This document shows, one piece after another, positions 35,311 to 44,332 of a DNA stretch of 64,000 nucleotides (within the stretch, counting starts at the first letter, position 1; every line of letters starts with the position of its first letter). The position numbers and the translations under genes are program-made. The stretch comes from Paenibacillus pabuli NBRC 13638 (GTDB lineage Bacteria; Bacillota; Bacilli; Paenibacillales; Paenibacillaceae): positions 248,001 through 312,000 of the forward strand of contig NZ_BCNM01000003.1 in assembly GCF_001514495.1 (NCBI RefSeq), read 5' to 3'. The notes under the pieces are model-generated. The model was given only the letters and a program-made list of their open reading frames with translations. It was not told where the DNA came from and did no database searches.

Positions 35311-35350
35311 AAAGGTACAACCTCGTAAACATTGGGGTTGTGCCTTTTTT
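35311..35350 (+). terminator. Terminator/possible attenuator in the cyclomaltodextrinase leader
   Basis: AAAGGTACAACCTC pairs with GGGGTTGTGCCTTT and runs into TTTTTT. It sits between a promoter-like TATAAT and the gene start at 35395, so it may be a leader attenuator, or it may simply end the upstream gene. Confidence 0.65.
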
Positions 35351-35394
35351 GCGTTTATAGCCGCATGATTCATCCCAAACAAGGAGTGAATACT

Positions 35395-37164
35395 ATGTTA
35401 CTTGAAGCCATTTATCATCGTCCTAAAATGAATTGGTCCTATGTGTATGACCGTTCGACCATGCATCTGAGACTCCGTTCCAAACGGGGCGACCTGGATG
35501 CCGTTATTGCCATCATCGGGGATAAATATGCCTGGGACCGTACGGTCCTCCACCTTCCGATGCGGATCTTTGCCCGTGATGCCCTGTTCGACTATTGGGA
35601 AGTGGAAGCGCAACCACCCTACCGCAGATTGCGCTACGGCTTCCAACTGATTGAGGGAGAAGATTCGGTCTGGATGACGGAACGGGGATTCGAACAGGCT
35701 CTGCCTGATCATCCGCTGGAGTTTTTCGATTTTCCATTTATGAATCCGGCAGATATCTTCGAAGCGCCAGCTTGGGTTAAGGATGCTGTGTTCTATCAGA
35801 TTTTCCCTGAACGTTTTGCCAATGGTGATCCGTCGATCAGTCCGAAGAATGCTGAACCTTGGGGCGGTGAGCCGACGCCTGTCAATTTTTTTGGAGGTGA
35901 TTTACAAGGAGTTCTGGACCACCTCGACCATCTGAGCGCGCTTGGCATTAACGCCATTTATTTCTGCCCGGTGTTCCAAGCTACTACTAACCATAAGTAT
36001 AATACCGCAGATTATATGAGGGTTGATCCCCACTTTGGCACCAATGAGAAATTGAAGGAACTTGTGGATGCATGCCATGCACGCGGCATACGGGTTGTTC
36101 TGGACGCGGTGTTTAACCACTCCGGGAGAGAGTTTCTTCCATTTGCAGATGTACTTGAAAAAGGGGCAGCTTCCCGTTATGCGGACTGGTTCCATGTCAG
36201 AGAGTGGCCGGCGCGCATCGAGGATGGTATCCCCACGTATGATACCTTTGCCTTTGAACCCTTGATGCCCAAACTGAACACGGAGCATCCCGAGGTCAAA
36301 GAATATTTGCTGGAGGTGGCCCGCTACTGGATTCAGGATATGGGTATCGACGGTTGGAGGCTGGATGTTGCCAATGAGGTAGACCATCAATTCTGGCGTG
36401 AATTCCGGCAAACGGTCAAATCACTTAACCCGGATGCCTATCTGCTCGGCGAGATCTGGCATGATTCCATCATGTGGCTGCAGGGGGACCAATTCGATGC
36501 CGTCATGAACTATCCGTTCACGAATTCAGTGATGGACTTTGCCGTGCTCGGCAAGCTGGACGGTCTCGGATTCGCCAACGAGATTGGCAAACTGCTCGCT
36601 GCTTATTCACAGCCTGTAACGGAAGCTGCCTTCAACCTGCTCGGCAGCCATGACACGCCGCGACTCCTCACCTTATGTGAAGGAGATATACGCAAAATGA
36701 AGCTGGCCGTCCTCTTGCTGCTTACGTATCCAGGTGCTCCTTGTATTTATTATGGTGACGAGGTGGGCCTTGACGGAGGTTATGATCCGGGTTGCCGCAA
36801 ATGTATGGAGTGGGATGAACGGAAGCAGAACAAGGAACTGCTCGACTTCTTCACCCAAACCATTGCCCTGCGCAAACAACACCCTGCATTGCGCAGTGCG
36901 GACATCACGATGATTTACGCTGAAGCTGGAGATCCGTTCATTGCCATGGGACGCAAGGATCCGGATACCGGGGAACAATTCGTGCTCGTTCTGAATGCAA
37001 GCGAAGAAGACCGCAGCATGGAGCTGCCGCTGCACCAAGGGACTTGGCGTGATGTATTCTCAGCCACCTCCAAGGAGACGCAGCATAACAAGCTGAAGCT
37101 GGACCTGGATGCGTACAGTTTCTCCCTGCTCCAGCTGGATGTCAAATCACATGTGAACGCATAA
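35395..37164 (+). CDS. Cyclomaltodextrinase / neopullulanase (GH13_20)
   Basis: A 589-residue cytoplasmic enzyme. Residues 1-120 form the N-terminal beta-sandwich (CBM34) that drives dimerisation in this subfamily. The GH13 barrel has VVLDAVFNHS (region I), GWRLDVANEV with nucleophile Asp324 (region II), LLGEIWHD with acid Glu353 (region III) and LGSHDTPRLL with Asp420 (region IV), at nearly the same positions as in characterised maltogenic amylases/cyclomaltodextrinases. AAGGAGTG precedes the ATG. It would open and degrade cyclodextrins or maltodextrins brought in by the ABC importer at 45.8-49.4 kb, complementing the secreted CGTase at 42049. Confidence 0.9.
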   Translation: MLLEAIYHRPKMNWSYVYDRSTMHLRLRSKRGDLDAVIAIIGDKYAWDRTVLHLPMRIFARDALFDYWEVEAQPPYRRLRYGFQLIEGEDSVWMTERGFEQALPDHPLEFFDFPFMNPADIFEAPAWVKDAVFYQIFPERFANGDPSISPKNAEPWGGEPTPVNFFGGDLQGVLDHLDHLSALGINAIYFCPVFQATTNHKYNTADYMRVDPHFGTNEKLKELVDACHARGIRVVLDAVFNHSGREFLPFADVLEKGAASRYADWFHVREWPARIEDGIPTYDTFAFEPLMPKLNTEHPEVKEYLLEVARYWIQDMGIDGWRLDVANEVDHQFWREFRQTVKSLNPDAYLLGEIWHDSIMWLQGDQFDAVMNYPFTNSVMDFAVLGKLDGLGFANEIGKLLAAYSQPVTEAAFNLLGSHDTPRLLTLCEGDIRKMKLAVLLLLTYPGAPCIYYGDEVGLDGGYDPGCRKCMEWDERKQNKELLDFFTQTIALRKQHPALRSADITMIYAEAGDPFIAMGRKDPDTGEQFVLVLNASEEDRSMELPLHQGTWRDVFSATSKETQHNKLKLDLDAYSFSLLQLDVKSHVNA

Positions 37165-37273
37165 CTTTCCATTTAAATTATGTCGTTTTCTCGTTGCTAT
37201 TTGCGGTCAGGAGTATGATCATGCATAAGTTTTGGTTAAACACATGACGATGGGGAATGTTCATCACTCCAAG

Positions 37274-37320
37274 TCAAAAAAGGGAACCCTTGGCGCCTAA
37301 TGCAGCCTCCGGTTCCCCTC
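37274..37320 (-). terminator. Terminator of the esterase-BtrH/ACP-ligase operon
   Basis: On the minus strand GGGAACC pairs with GGTTCCC (GC-rich loop) and is followed by TTTTTTG. Confidence 0.75.
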
Positions 37321-37371
37321 TTCTATTTGTAATATGCTGTGTCCGTCCTACGTTGGCATTCAGTCGCCACT

Positions 37372-38781
37372 TCATTCATTCGTCCCTTCCGAATCCTCCT
37401 TACTCGCCGCAACCTCATCCTGAACGGAGAAGTTTGGAACGGGATTTCTTATTTTCTTCATTCTTGGGCTTGTTAAATTGTCCCGGGTAACGACGATCTT
37501 TTGCGGGATTTTGTACGGAGGCATCTTGTCTTGGCAAAAGTTCCAGACGTCTCTTCGCAGTTCTGTAAGAGACTGCTCCCTTGTAAGTCTGACCGTCGCT
37601 TTGACCATCTGCCCCGTAATTCCACTCGGCTCCCCGCTCACGACAGCCGTCTCAATCACTTCCATTTGCTCCAGAACGCTCTCTACTTCCGCGGGGTAAA
37701 CCTTACGCCCACCTACATTAATGATCTCGGAGCGGCGGCCCAAAATGCGAATGTAACCATCCACCATCTCCGCTTCATCCCCGGTCTGGAGCCAGCCATC
37801 TTCCGTGAATGGAGACGGGGCGTTCAGATACCCGATCATGGCCGTTTCCGTAAGGATCTCCAGCAACCCGTCCATAATCCGATAACGGACTCCCTCGCCA
37901 CGAACCGCAAATAGCAATGACCCTGACTCCTTGGAACGTGTCGGCAGAATGCCAAGCTCCGACATGCCGTATGCCTGCACGGTGCGTACACTCGGAAACT
38001 GGCGATTCCATGCGGCAAGCAGCGCTTCTGGCATCACCTCCGAACCATAGGAGACCACTTCCAGACCGGATAAGTCGAACTCCCGATAAATTTCACTTAG
38101 GAGCATGAGATTCATGAACGTGGGTGAGACTGGCAATGCCTGAACACGGTACCTTTCAATGGTTCGGCATACTTCCACAGGCGAGCGATCCGGTATGACG
38201 CATAAACACCCGCCGCTGGACAAGGATTGCAGCATCGTATTTAACCCGCCTATATGATCAAACATCATGAACGGAATGGTACAGAGCGGCCGGACTTGCC
38301 GCCTGAAACCATCCAGGAGTCGATCCGCGCAGTGAACAGCAGCTTTGCTTCGTCCGGTCGATCCGGATGAGAAGATCACCAGGCCTGCTTTCTTTTCCTG
38401 ACCCAGCCTTGTCAATATCGGGGAACGGCTGCCCTGGACGGAACAGCGTCTGGCCCCTACTTCCCCGTTCCCAACACTCATGCGCCATTCTGCCTGAGCG
38501 AGCGCTGTATATTCATTCCGCTTGGCCTCAACCAGATGACGATCCAGCGGAACCACAATACAATTCCGTTCCAGAAGAGCCATTAATGCCGCTGCCGCAT
38601 AAGGCGAATAGTCCTCTTCAAGCGCAACGATTGTCCCTTCCAGCCCTTCTCTGGCTATCCACTGGCTAAGGGTGCGTATCTGATCCAATAACCAGTTATA
38701 GCTATATTGCTCATCCTTCCATATCATCGCATTGCGATTACCATACTCGGCGAACCGTTCCAGAAGGAAGTGAATACTCAT
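37372..38781 (-). CDS. ANL-superfamily acyl/aminoacyl-AMP ligase
   Basis: A 469-residue adenylate-forming ligase with the core motifs in order: phosphate loop VIFSSGSTGRSKAAVH (about 133-148), AYGMSEL (272-278), LQTGDEAE, and GRRSEIINVGGRKVYPAEVE at the hinge. The C-terminal lysine region is present (LTSPRMKKIRNPV). Such enzymes activate a carboxylic acid with ATP and load it onto a carrier protein or CoA. The start codon overlaps the stop of the BtrH/ACP gene by 4 bases (ATGA), so it probably loads that protein's carrier domain. Shorter than usual ligases (about 500-550), with a compact N-terminal half. Substrate acid unknown. Confidence 0.8.
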   Translation of the reverse strand: MSIHFLLERFAEYGNRNAMIWKDEQYSYNWLLDQIRTLSQWIAREGLEGTIVALEEDYSPYAAAALMALLERNCIVVPLDRHLVEAKRNEYTALAQAEWRMSVGNGEVGARRCSVQGSRSPILTRLGQEKKAGLVIFSSGSTGRSKAAVHCADRLLDGFRRQVRPLCTIPFMMFDHIGGLNTMLQSLSSGGCLCVIPDRSPVEVCRTIERYRVQALPVSPTFMNLMLLSEIYREFDLSGLEVVSYGSEVMPEALLAAWNRQFPSVRTVQAYGMSELGILPTRSKESGSLLFAVRGEGVRYRIMDGLLEILTETAMIGYLNAPSPFTEDGWLQTGDEAEMVDGYIRILGRRSEIINVGGRKVYPAEVESVLEQMEVIETAVVSGEPSGITGQMVKATVRLTREQSLTELRRDVWNFCQDKMPPYKIPQKIVVTRDNLTSPRMKKIRNPVPNFSVQDEVAASKEDSEGTNE

Positions 38782-40193
38782 TCTTGATCCCCCTTCGAGC
38801 AGCGTTCCAATTGCGCTTCCAGGTAATCAACCAGTGATTCCACGGTCCGATAAGGGCTTTCCGGTATGGTAGCAGCCGCCATCTCTGCGAGAGTTATTCC
38901 TAAACCGAACGCATCCTCAACCCCTTGCTCGACCACCGCAAGTAACGTTACCAGTTCAAGAGAGTCCAGTCTTCCCCGGCTTCCGTACAGGGGCGATTGC
39001 ATGCCATGCTCCAGAGAAATGGGTGCATTATGGTATCGATTAAGCTCTTCACAGCTCTCCAGTACGATCCGCTCAATGACTTTCCGGTGTGAAGGCGCCG
39101 AAACCCCTTCGTTCAAAGAGACCTGTCTGAACCTCTCGGCGTGCTGATGTGTGGTCATCAACTCCTCGTACCAGCGTAATTCATCCGCCGCCAATGGTTG
39201 AATGATATCCGTTAACTGTTCCCGCCAATCTGCACTTCGCTTCATTCTGGCGATCTGAAGCAGCTTGTGCGCCTGTTCCCAGCGAGCTATAATCGCGCGA
39301 TACTCCTCCACATATCGCTCATGGGGAGCACCCAGCCATTTACCTGCCTCTTCAAGCAAATCACGGAAAAAGTAGCGGCTCCAGCGCATATCGAACAGGA
39401 ACGCGGAGATCGCCTTCTCTTGTTCCCGATCCGCATCGGCATCCGGATGCAGACGTTGTAACAATTGCAGCGTCACCGCTTGTCCAAAATAGTAGCTTCG
39501 CTTACCCTGCCAGACCGTTCTGCCTGTGATGAATTCATGGGCCTGCGTTGCCAGTGCAGAGCACAACATGTCCCGATATCCAGCGGAGTCCAGTGTCTTC
39601 GCAGCACGAATCTCCATCGTGCCATAGGTCCGCAGCGTTTCTTTCCGGCGGGCTACCTCCAGCTCGGGAATGTTTTGGTTTCCTTTCCAGAACTCCTGAA
39701 AGTCAGCAGACGAGACAGCTCCCATGTATTTGGACGGGACGGGATCATAGACATAGAACTGCTTCTCATCCATTCCGTACACGGCCAGCCAATGGTCAAC
39801 CAGATGCAGGCGCGAGCCTTGTTTAACGAGTTTATGGATATACTCAGGATTACGGTAATCCTCCCCATAAGGCAGGCAATAACTTGTGCCTGTGACGACC
39901 AAAAGTCCCTCATTTTCAAGGCGCTCCCGCATATATGCCTTTCCGTGCTCGAAACTGTCAAACTCCCGTTCTCCAAACACTTCCCACATGGGCTCCTCAT
40001 AATCCAGCTTATGAAAATAAGGCTTGATCAGGCCACGATCCGAACAGGAAGGCAGGCTATACAAGCGGCTGGAAGCCAACAGGCCCAAACTGCTTATTGA
40101 GCCCTGGCGCTGAAGGATTTCGTGAATCAAAGGAAAATTGCAGGGATAATAATACGGAATATCCATCGTTGGTTGAAATGGTTGACTGATCAT
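38778..40193 (-). CDS. BtrH-like acyltransferase domain fused to an acyl-carrier domain
   Basis: A 471-residue fusion. Residues 15-190 resemble the BtrH N-terminal (papain/C39-like) domain: SYCLPYGEDYRNPEYIHKL, then RLHLVDHWLAVYGMDEKQF and YVYDPVPSKYMGAVSSADF, with Cys17 near the start and His134. Residues 200-360 are helical. Residues 375-465 form a carrier domain with the phosphopantetheine site RGRLDSLELV (Ser411). In butirosin synthesis BtrH moves an acyl group from a separate carrier to an aminoglycoside; here carrier and transferase are one chain. CAGGAGGTAGCC precedes the ATG at 40193. The esterase upstream ends 3 bases away and the ligase downstream overlaps by 4. Domain calls are by eye. 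Confidence 0.6.
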   Translation of the reverse strand: MISQPFQPTMDIPYYYPCNFPLIHEILQRQGSISSLGLLASSRLYSLPSCSDRGLIKPYFHKLDYEEPMWEVFGEREFDSFEHGKAYMRERLENEGLLVVTGTSYCLPYGEDYRNPEYIHKLVKQGSRLHLVDHWLAVYGMDEKQFYVYDPVPSKYMGAVSSADFQEFWKGNQNIPELEVARRKETLRTYGTMEIRAAKTLDSAGYRDMLCSALATQAHEFITGRTVWQGKRSYYFGQAVTLQLLQRLHPDADADREQEKAISAFLFDMRWSRYFFRDLLEEAGKWLGAPHERYVEEYRAIIARWEQAHKLLQIARMKRSADWREQLTDIIQPLAADELRWYEELMTTHQHAERFRQVSLNEGVSAPSHRKVIERIVLESCEELNRYHNAPISLEHGMQSPLYGSRGRLDSLELVTLLAVVEQGVEDAFGLGITLAEMAAATIPESPYRTVESLVDYLEAQLERCSKGDQE

Positions 40194-40195
40194 GG

Positions 40196-41569
40196 CTACC
40201 TCCTGTTTCCGGCTTTGGCAGCCATGCTGCCCCAAGACTGGATTTTGTAATGAAGAGACAGGTTATCATGGGCACGAAACACCCGATTGGGCAACGCTGT
40301 TCCGTCGGCATCCGTTTCAAACTGGCGGAATCCTCGGGTGAACCTGAACCGAAATCCGCTGTCGCGCGGTACCTCGAAGCAGCCTTCATACCGCCCACCT
40401 CCTGTATGCAGAAGCTTCATGCCCATGCCTCCGTAGATCGAGTCATCATACATGTCCTGAAACGGTACCTCCGCACTCATGCAGACTGTCACGTGACCCG
40501 ATAATTCTTCCACAACTGTGTACATACGTGATGCAGTCAACTTCCCCACCGTCAGGGTAACCACTACATGACCGGTCTTGACAGGAACCAGCTCCCCATT
40601 GGGTCGTACCTCAAGAACTTCGGGTTGATCGGATTTAAATTCCCCTTCAAGCACACTCATGGTGAACCCGCTGTCGTAATGAAGCAGCGCATTGATGTGA
40701 CTGCTCATTCCGCCCTTCAATCCAATAACGTCCCTTCCCGTCAGCTCCAGAGAGACTGGATTACCGATTCGGCCAAACATGTACAGCAGCGGAAGATGAA
40801 CCCGCTCTCCCCAATCCGCTTCCTGATGACCGGCATCCGGTTGTTCCAGAAATGCGATATCCTTGCCCGGCTTGTATCCCAGTTCGAGCATCTGATGGAC
40901 CATATCCCTTACCTGGGAAGGCAGAAACAATCCTTCTGCGTCTCCAATATCCATCCACATTTGAACCGGAGCATTACTCTCCGGCATGAGAACCATGTTC
41001 TCTACCTGCAGCCTGCTCTCTGACGTTTCGTCCAGCTGCACGTCCACGAAGAACGGGGAGAGCATCATCAGTTTGCCAAAAATATCAGGATGACGGGTTC
41101 CGATATGAAAGGTGCTAAGCGCCGCTGCGGAAGAACCCAGCAGTCCCGTATGGTCCTTGTCCGGAAGGGTGCGGTAATGCTTGTCAATGTAAGGTTTCAG
41201 TTCATGAATGATAAAGTGTTCATAATCCAGGCCTGAGCAGCCCACACTCACCGCTTCTCTTGCAGGCGCGATGAAATGATAGAATTCATTGTGGGTAACC
41301 GGGCGCACATGGGCAATTCCGACAATAATCAGACCGTCCATCAAGCCTTGAGCAATCAGTTGGTCAGCTGCCTGATCCACATTCCACGTTTCATTTCCCG
41401 CAGCCGAAGGACCAAAGGCCCTCTGACCCGCATGCATGTATAACACTGGATAGCGATGATTCACATGCTCCCTGTAGCCTGGTGGCAAATAGATCAATAT
41501 CTTTCTCGTGTTACCCAGCCGGGATGCATGGAAACCTTCCACACATTCGATGACAGAATGAGTGTTCAC
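40196..41569 (-). CDS. Enterochelin-esterase-like hydrolase with Ig-like and carbohydrate-binding-like tail
   Basis: About 457 residues. The N-terminal 270 form an esterase D-type alpha/beta hydrolase: RKILIYLPPGYREH, YPVLYMHAGQRAF, nucleophile Ser in LLGSSAAALS, and acid/His near GDAEGLF and DAGHQEADW. Then comes a Big-like domain (NPVSLELTGRDVIGLKG ... VVVTLTVGKLTASRMY) and a tail FRFRFTRGFRQFETDADGTA that resembles starch-binding modules. No signal peptide. The start is uncertain: GTG at 41569 lies after GGAGAGGCGG; a TTG at 41611 has no RBS. First gene of the operon with the BtrH/ACP fusion and ligase. The divergent gene is the CGTase. Confidence 0.7.
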   Translation of the reverse strand: MNTHSVIECVEGFHASRLGNTRKILIYLPPGYREHVNHRYPVLYMHAGQRAFGPSAAGNETWNVDQAADQLIAQGLMDGLIIVGIAHVRPVTHNEFYHFIAPAREAVSVGCSGLDYEHFIIHELKPYIDKHYRTLPDKDHTGLLGSSAAALSTFHIGTRHPDIFGKLMMLSPFFVDVQLDETSESRLQVENMVLMPESNAPVQMWMDIGDAEGLFLPSQVRDMVHQMLELGYKPGKDIAFLEQPDAGHQEADWGERVHLPLLYMFGRIGNPVSLELTGRDVIGLKGGMSSHINALLHYDSGFTMSVLEGEFKSDQPEVLEVRPNGELVPVKTGHVVVTLTVGKLTASRMYTVVEELSGHVTVCMSAEVPFQDMYDDSIYGGMGMKLLHTGGGRYEGCFEVPRDSGFRFRFTRGFRQFETDADGTALPNRVFRAHDNLSLHYKIQSWGSMAAKAGNRR

Positions 41570-41660
41570 TGAGCCATCAACCGCCTCTCCTATGGATTTT
41601 CCTCGGTACAATACCCGGTATTCGTCATGCCCGTCTGCGTTCTTCCCTCGGCTGAATCGA

Positions 41661-41698
41661 CAAACAACCCCGCCTCAGAAGAGACGGGGTTGTTTTAA
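41661..41698. terminator. Terminator-like hairpin between the esterase and CGTase genes
   Basis: AACAACCCCG pairs with CGGGGTTGTT and is followed by TTTT on the plus strand. It lies upstream of both divergent genes, so its purpose is not obvious. Confidence 0.6.
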
Positions 41699-41816
41699 AA
41701 CACCGAGATGTTCTAAAATGCATAGCCCTTATATTAGTGTGTCTGCGAATAGTTTAAATCGGTTGAGTCTGGTTTGTAAATATGGAAATAGAAAAAAAAT
41801 GCTTAGGAAAAAGTTA

Positions 41817-41846
41817 TTGACAACTCCGCCATTATTTAATTATCAT
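41817..41846 (+). promoter_or_regulatory. Probable CGTase promoter
   Basis: TTGACA (41817-41822) and TATCAT (41841-41846) with 18-base spacing. Confidence 0.5.
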
Positions 41847-41898
41847 AACGTTGTGATTATAACTAGAGGGCCATGCTTTTAAACCCATTCGGTTTAGG

Positions 41899-41936
41899 AC
41901 AACCCCGGTAACTCCAGCAGGAGGTGCCGGGGTTGT
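41899..41936 (+). promoter_or_regulatory. Leader hairpin of the CGTase transcript
   Basis: ACAACCCCGG pairs with CCGGGGTTGT around an 18-base loop, downstream of the putative promoter and without a T-run. The arm sequence (ACAACCCCG) is the same as in the hairpin at 41661-41698. Confidence 0.5.
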
Positions 41937-41987
41937 TGGCATTCAAAAAGGAGGGAGCACGTCAAGGATAACCTGTTAACACCAAAA

Positions 41988-42003
41988 TTGAAAGCGCTTT
42001 TCT
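41988..42003 (+). promoter_or_regulatory. Possible catabolite-responsive element
   Basis: TTGAAAGCGCTTTTCT matches 12 of 14 positions of the CcpA site consensus TGWAARCGYTWNCW and is nearly palindromic. It lies in the CGTase leader, where CcpA could act as a roadblock when glucose is present. Confidence 0.5.
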
Positions 42004-42048
42004 GATCAAGAAGGTACCACAAACCAAGTACACGAAGGGTGGATTACC

Positions 42049-44208
42049 ATGTTCAATTGGACCAAGCGAATTATCCTCAGTACCACGTTAACCCTCAGCT
42101 TGCTGGCTGGAAGCGCATTGCCCTTATTCCCGGCTGCCTCTGTATTCGCAGATGCCGATACGGCAGTAACTAACAAGCAGAATTTTAGCACCGATGTCAT
42201 CTATCAAGTGTTTACCGATCGCTTTCTGGATGGCAATCCTTCGAATAACCCTACCGGGGCGGCCTATGATTCCTCCTGTACCAACCTGAAGCTCTATTGC
42301 GGCGGTGACTGGCAGGGTTTGGTCAACAAGATCAATGACAACTATTTTACAGATCTCGGCATTACAGCACTCTGGATTTCCCAGCCTGTCGAGAATATCT
42401 ACTCGCTGATCAATTATTCCGGTGTCAACAACTCGGCCTATCACGGATACTGGGCACGGGACTTCAAGAAGACCAATCCCGCCTTTGGTACGATGACTGA
42501 TTTTCAGAACCTGATCAACACGGCCCATGCCAAGGGCATCAAAGTCATTATCGATTTTGCTCCCAACCATACCTCTCCTGCCATGGAAACCGACACTTCG
42601 TTTGCAGAGAATGGAAAGTTATACAACAACGGCACTCTGCTTGGTGGTTACACCAATGATACGAACAAATTCTTCCACCACAATGGCGGCTCCGACTTCT
42701 CCTCGCTGGAGAACGGAATCTACAAAAACCTCTATGATCTCGCTGACCTGAATCACAACAATAGCACCATTGATACCTACTTCAAGGATGCAATCAAGCT
42801 CTGGCTCGATATGGGCATTGACGGAATCCGCGTGGATGCGGTCAAGCACATGCCGATGGGATGGCAAAAGAACTGGATGTCCTCCATTTATGGCTACAAA
42901 CCGGTATTCACCTTCGGTGAATGGTTCCTGGGTTCCTCCGCTTCGGATGCGGATAACACCAACTTCGCTAACCAATCCGGTATGAGTCTGCTCGACTTCC
43001 GTTTCAACAACGAAGTACGTAACGTGTTCCGTGACAACACGTCCACGATGGTTGCCCTGGATTCCATGATCACCAGCACTGCGGCTGATTATGCCCAAGT
43101 GAATGACCAGGTGACCTTTATTGATAACCATGACATGGATCGCTTCAAAACCAGTGCCGTAAACAACCGTCGACTGGAGCAAGCTCTTGCATTTACACTC
43201 ACCTCACGGGGCGTACCAGCCATCTATTATGGCACTGAGCAGTATTTGACAGGTAACGGTGACCCGGATAACCGTGCCAAAATGCCTTCGTTCTCCAAAA
43301 CAACAACCGCTTTTAACGTCATCAGCAAACTGGCACCATTGCGCAAAACCAATCCAGCCATCGCCTATGGAACAACCCAGCAGCGCTGGATTAACAATGA
43401 TGTGTATGTGTATGAACGTAAATTCGGCAACAATGTGGCCGTCGTAGCGGTTAACCGCAATCTTTCAACTCCCACTTCCATCAGTGGCCTGACCACTTCG
43501 CTCCCTTCCGGAACCTACAACGATGTACTTGCGGGTGCTCTAAGCGGTAATAACATTACCTCTACAGGAGGTAACGTCGCTAACTTTACTTTGGCAGCAG
43601 GAGCTACAGCGGTCTGGCAGTATACAGCCAATACCACTACACCAACCATCGGGCATGTGGGTCCTACCATGGGCAAAGCGGGTAATACCGTTACCATTGA
43701 TGGTCGTGGATTCGGTACAACCAAGGGCACCGTTTATTTCGGAACAACAGCTGTTACCGGCTCAGCCATTACATCATGGGAAGATACTCAGATCAAAGTG
43801 ACCATCCCTGCTGTTGCTGCCGGCAACTATGCCGTTAAAGTTGCAGCGGGCGGAGTCAACAGCAACACTTATAACAATTTCACGATTCTGAGTGGCAACC
43901 AGGTTTCCGTTCGCTTTGTCATCAACAATGCATCCACCACGCTCGGTCAGAACCTCTATCTGACGGGTAATGTTGCAGAGCTGGGGAACTGGTCCACAGG
44001 CCCTCTCGCCATTGGTCCAGCGTTCAATCAGGTGATCTATTCCTATCCAACCTGGTATTATGACGTCAGTGTGCCTGCAGGAACGAATCTGGAATTCAAG
44101 TTTTTCAAAAAGAACGGCTCAACCATTACGTGGGAAAATGGCAATAACCATACGTTCACCACACCAACCAGTGGAACAGCGACCGTTACGGTCGACTGGC
44201 AACCTTAA
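42049..44208 (+). CDS. Cyclodextrin glucanotransferase (secreted)
   Basis: A 719-residue exported enzyme with a signal peptide of about 34 residues (ending SVFADA). GH13 catalytic residues are Asp263 ([10 protein letters not shown]), Glu291 (FTFGEW) and Asp362 ([10 protein letters not shown]). Subtracting 34 gives 229, 257 and 328, exactly the numbering of classical CGTases. Tyr229 in LYDLADLNH corresponds to the central Tyr195 that favours cyclisation. An IPT/TIG domain ([20 protein letters not shown], about 530-610) and a CBM20 starch-binding domain ([20 protein letters not shown]) follow, the complete A-E layout. It converts starch to cyclodextrins for uptake by the adjacent ABC system. 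Confidence 0.95.
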   Translation: MFNWTKRIILSTTLTLSLLAGSALPLFPAASVFADADTAVTNKQNFSTDVIYQVFTDRFLDGNPSNNPTGAAYDSSCTNLKLYCGGDWQGLVNKINDNYFTDLGITALWISQPVENIYSLINYSGVNNSAYHGYWARDFKKTNPAFGTMTDFQNLINTAHAKGIKVIIDFAPNHTSPAMETDTSFAENGKLYNNGTLLGGYTNDTNKFFHHNGGSDFSSLENGIYKNLYDLADLNHNNSTIDTYFKDAIKLWLDMGIDGIRVDAVKHMPMGWQKNWMSSIYGYKPVFTFGEWFLGSSASDADNTNFANQSGMSLLDFRFNNEVRNVFRDNTSTMVALDSMITSTAADYAQVNDQVTFIDNHDMDRFKTSAVNNRRLEQALAFTLTSRGVPAIYYGTEQYLTGNGDPDNRAKMPSFSKTTTAFNVISKLAPLRKTNPAIAYGTTQQRWINNDVYVYERKFGNNVAVVAVNRNLSTPTSISGLTTSLPSGTYNDVLAGALSGNNITSTGGNVANFTLAAGATAVWQYTANTTTPTIGHVGPTMGKAGNTVTIDGRGFGTTKGTVYFGTTAVTGSAITSWEDTQIKVTIPAVAAGNYAVKVAAGGVNSNTYNNFTILSGNQVSVRFVINNASTTLGQNLYLTGNVAELGNWSTGPLAIGPAFNQVIYSYPTWYYDVSVPAGTNLEFKFFKKNGSTITWENGNNHTFTTPTSGTATVTVDWQP

Positions 44209-44230
44209 TTCCTTTATGGCCTTATCAATC

Positions 44231-44272
44231 AACCCGGAGCCAGACGCAAGCAAGCGTCTGCTCCGGGTTCTT
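44231..44272 (+). terminator. CGTase terminator
   Basis: AACCCGGAGCCAGACGC pairs with GCGTCTGCTCCGGGTT (one bulge), then CTTTG. Confidence 0.85.
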
Positions 44273-44332
44273 TGTATATGCTCGTCCCTTCCCTGCCTCT
44301 GACTTCCAATCAAGTGCTATTGATGGGTACGC

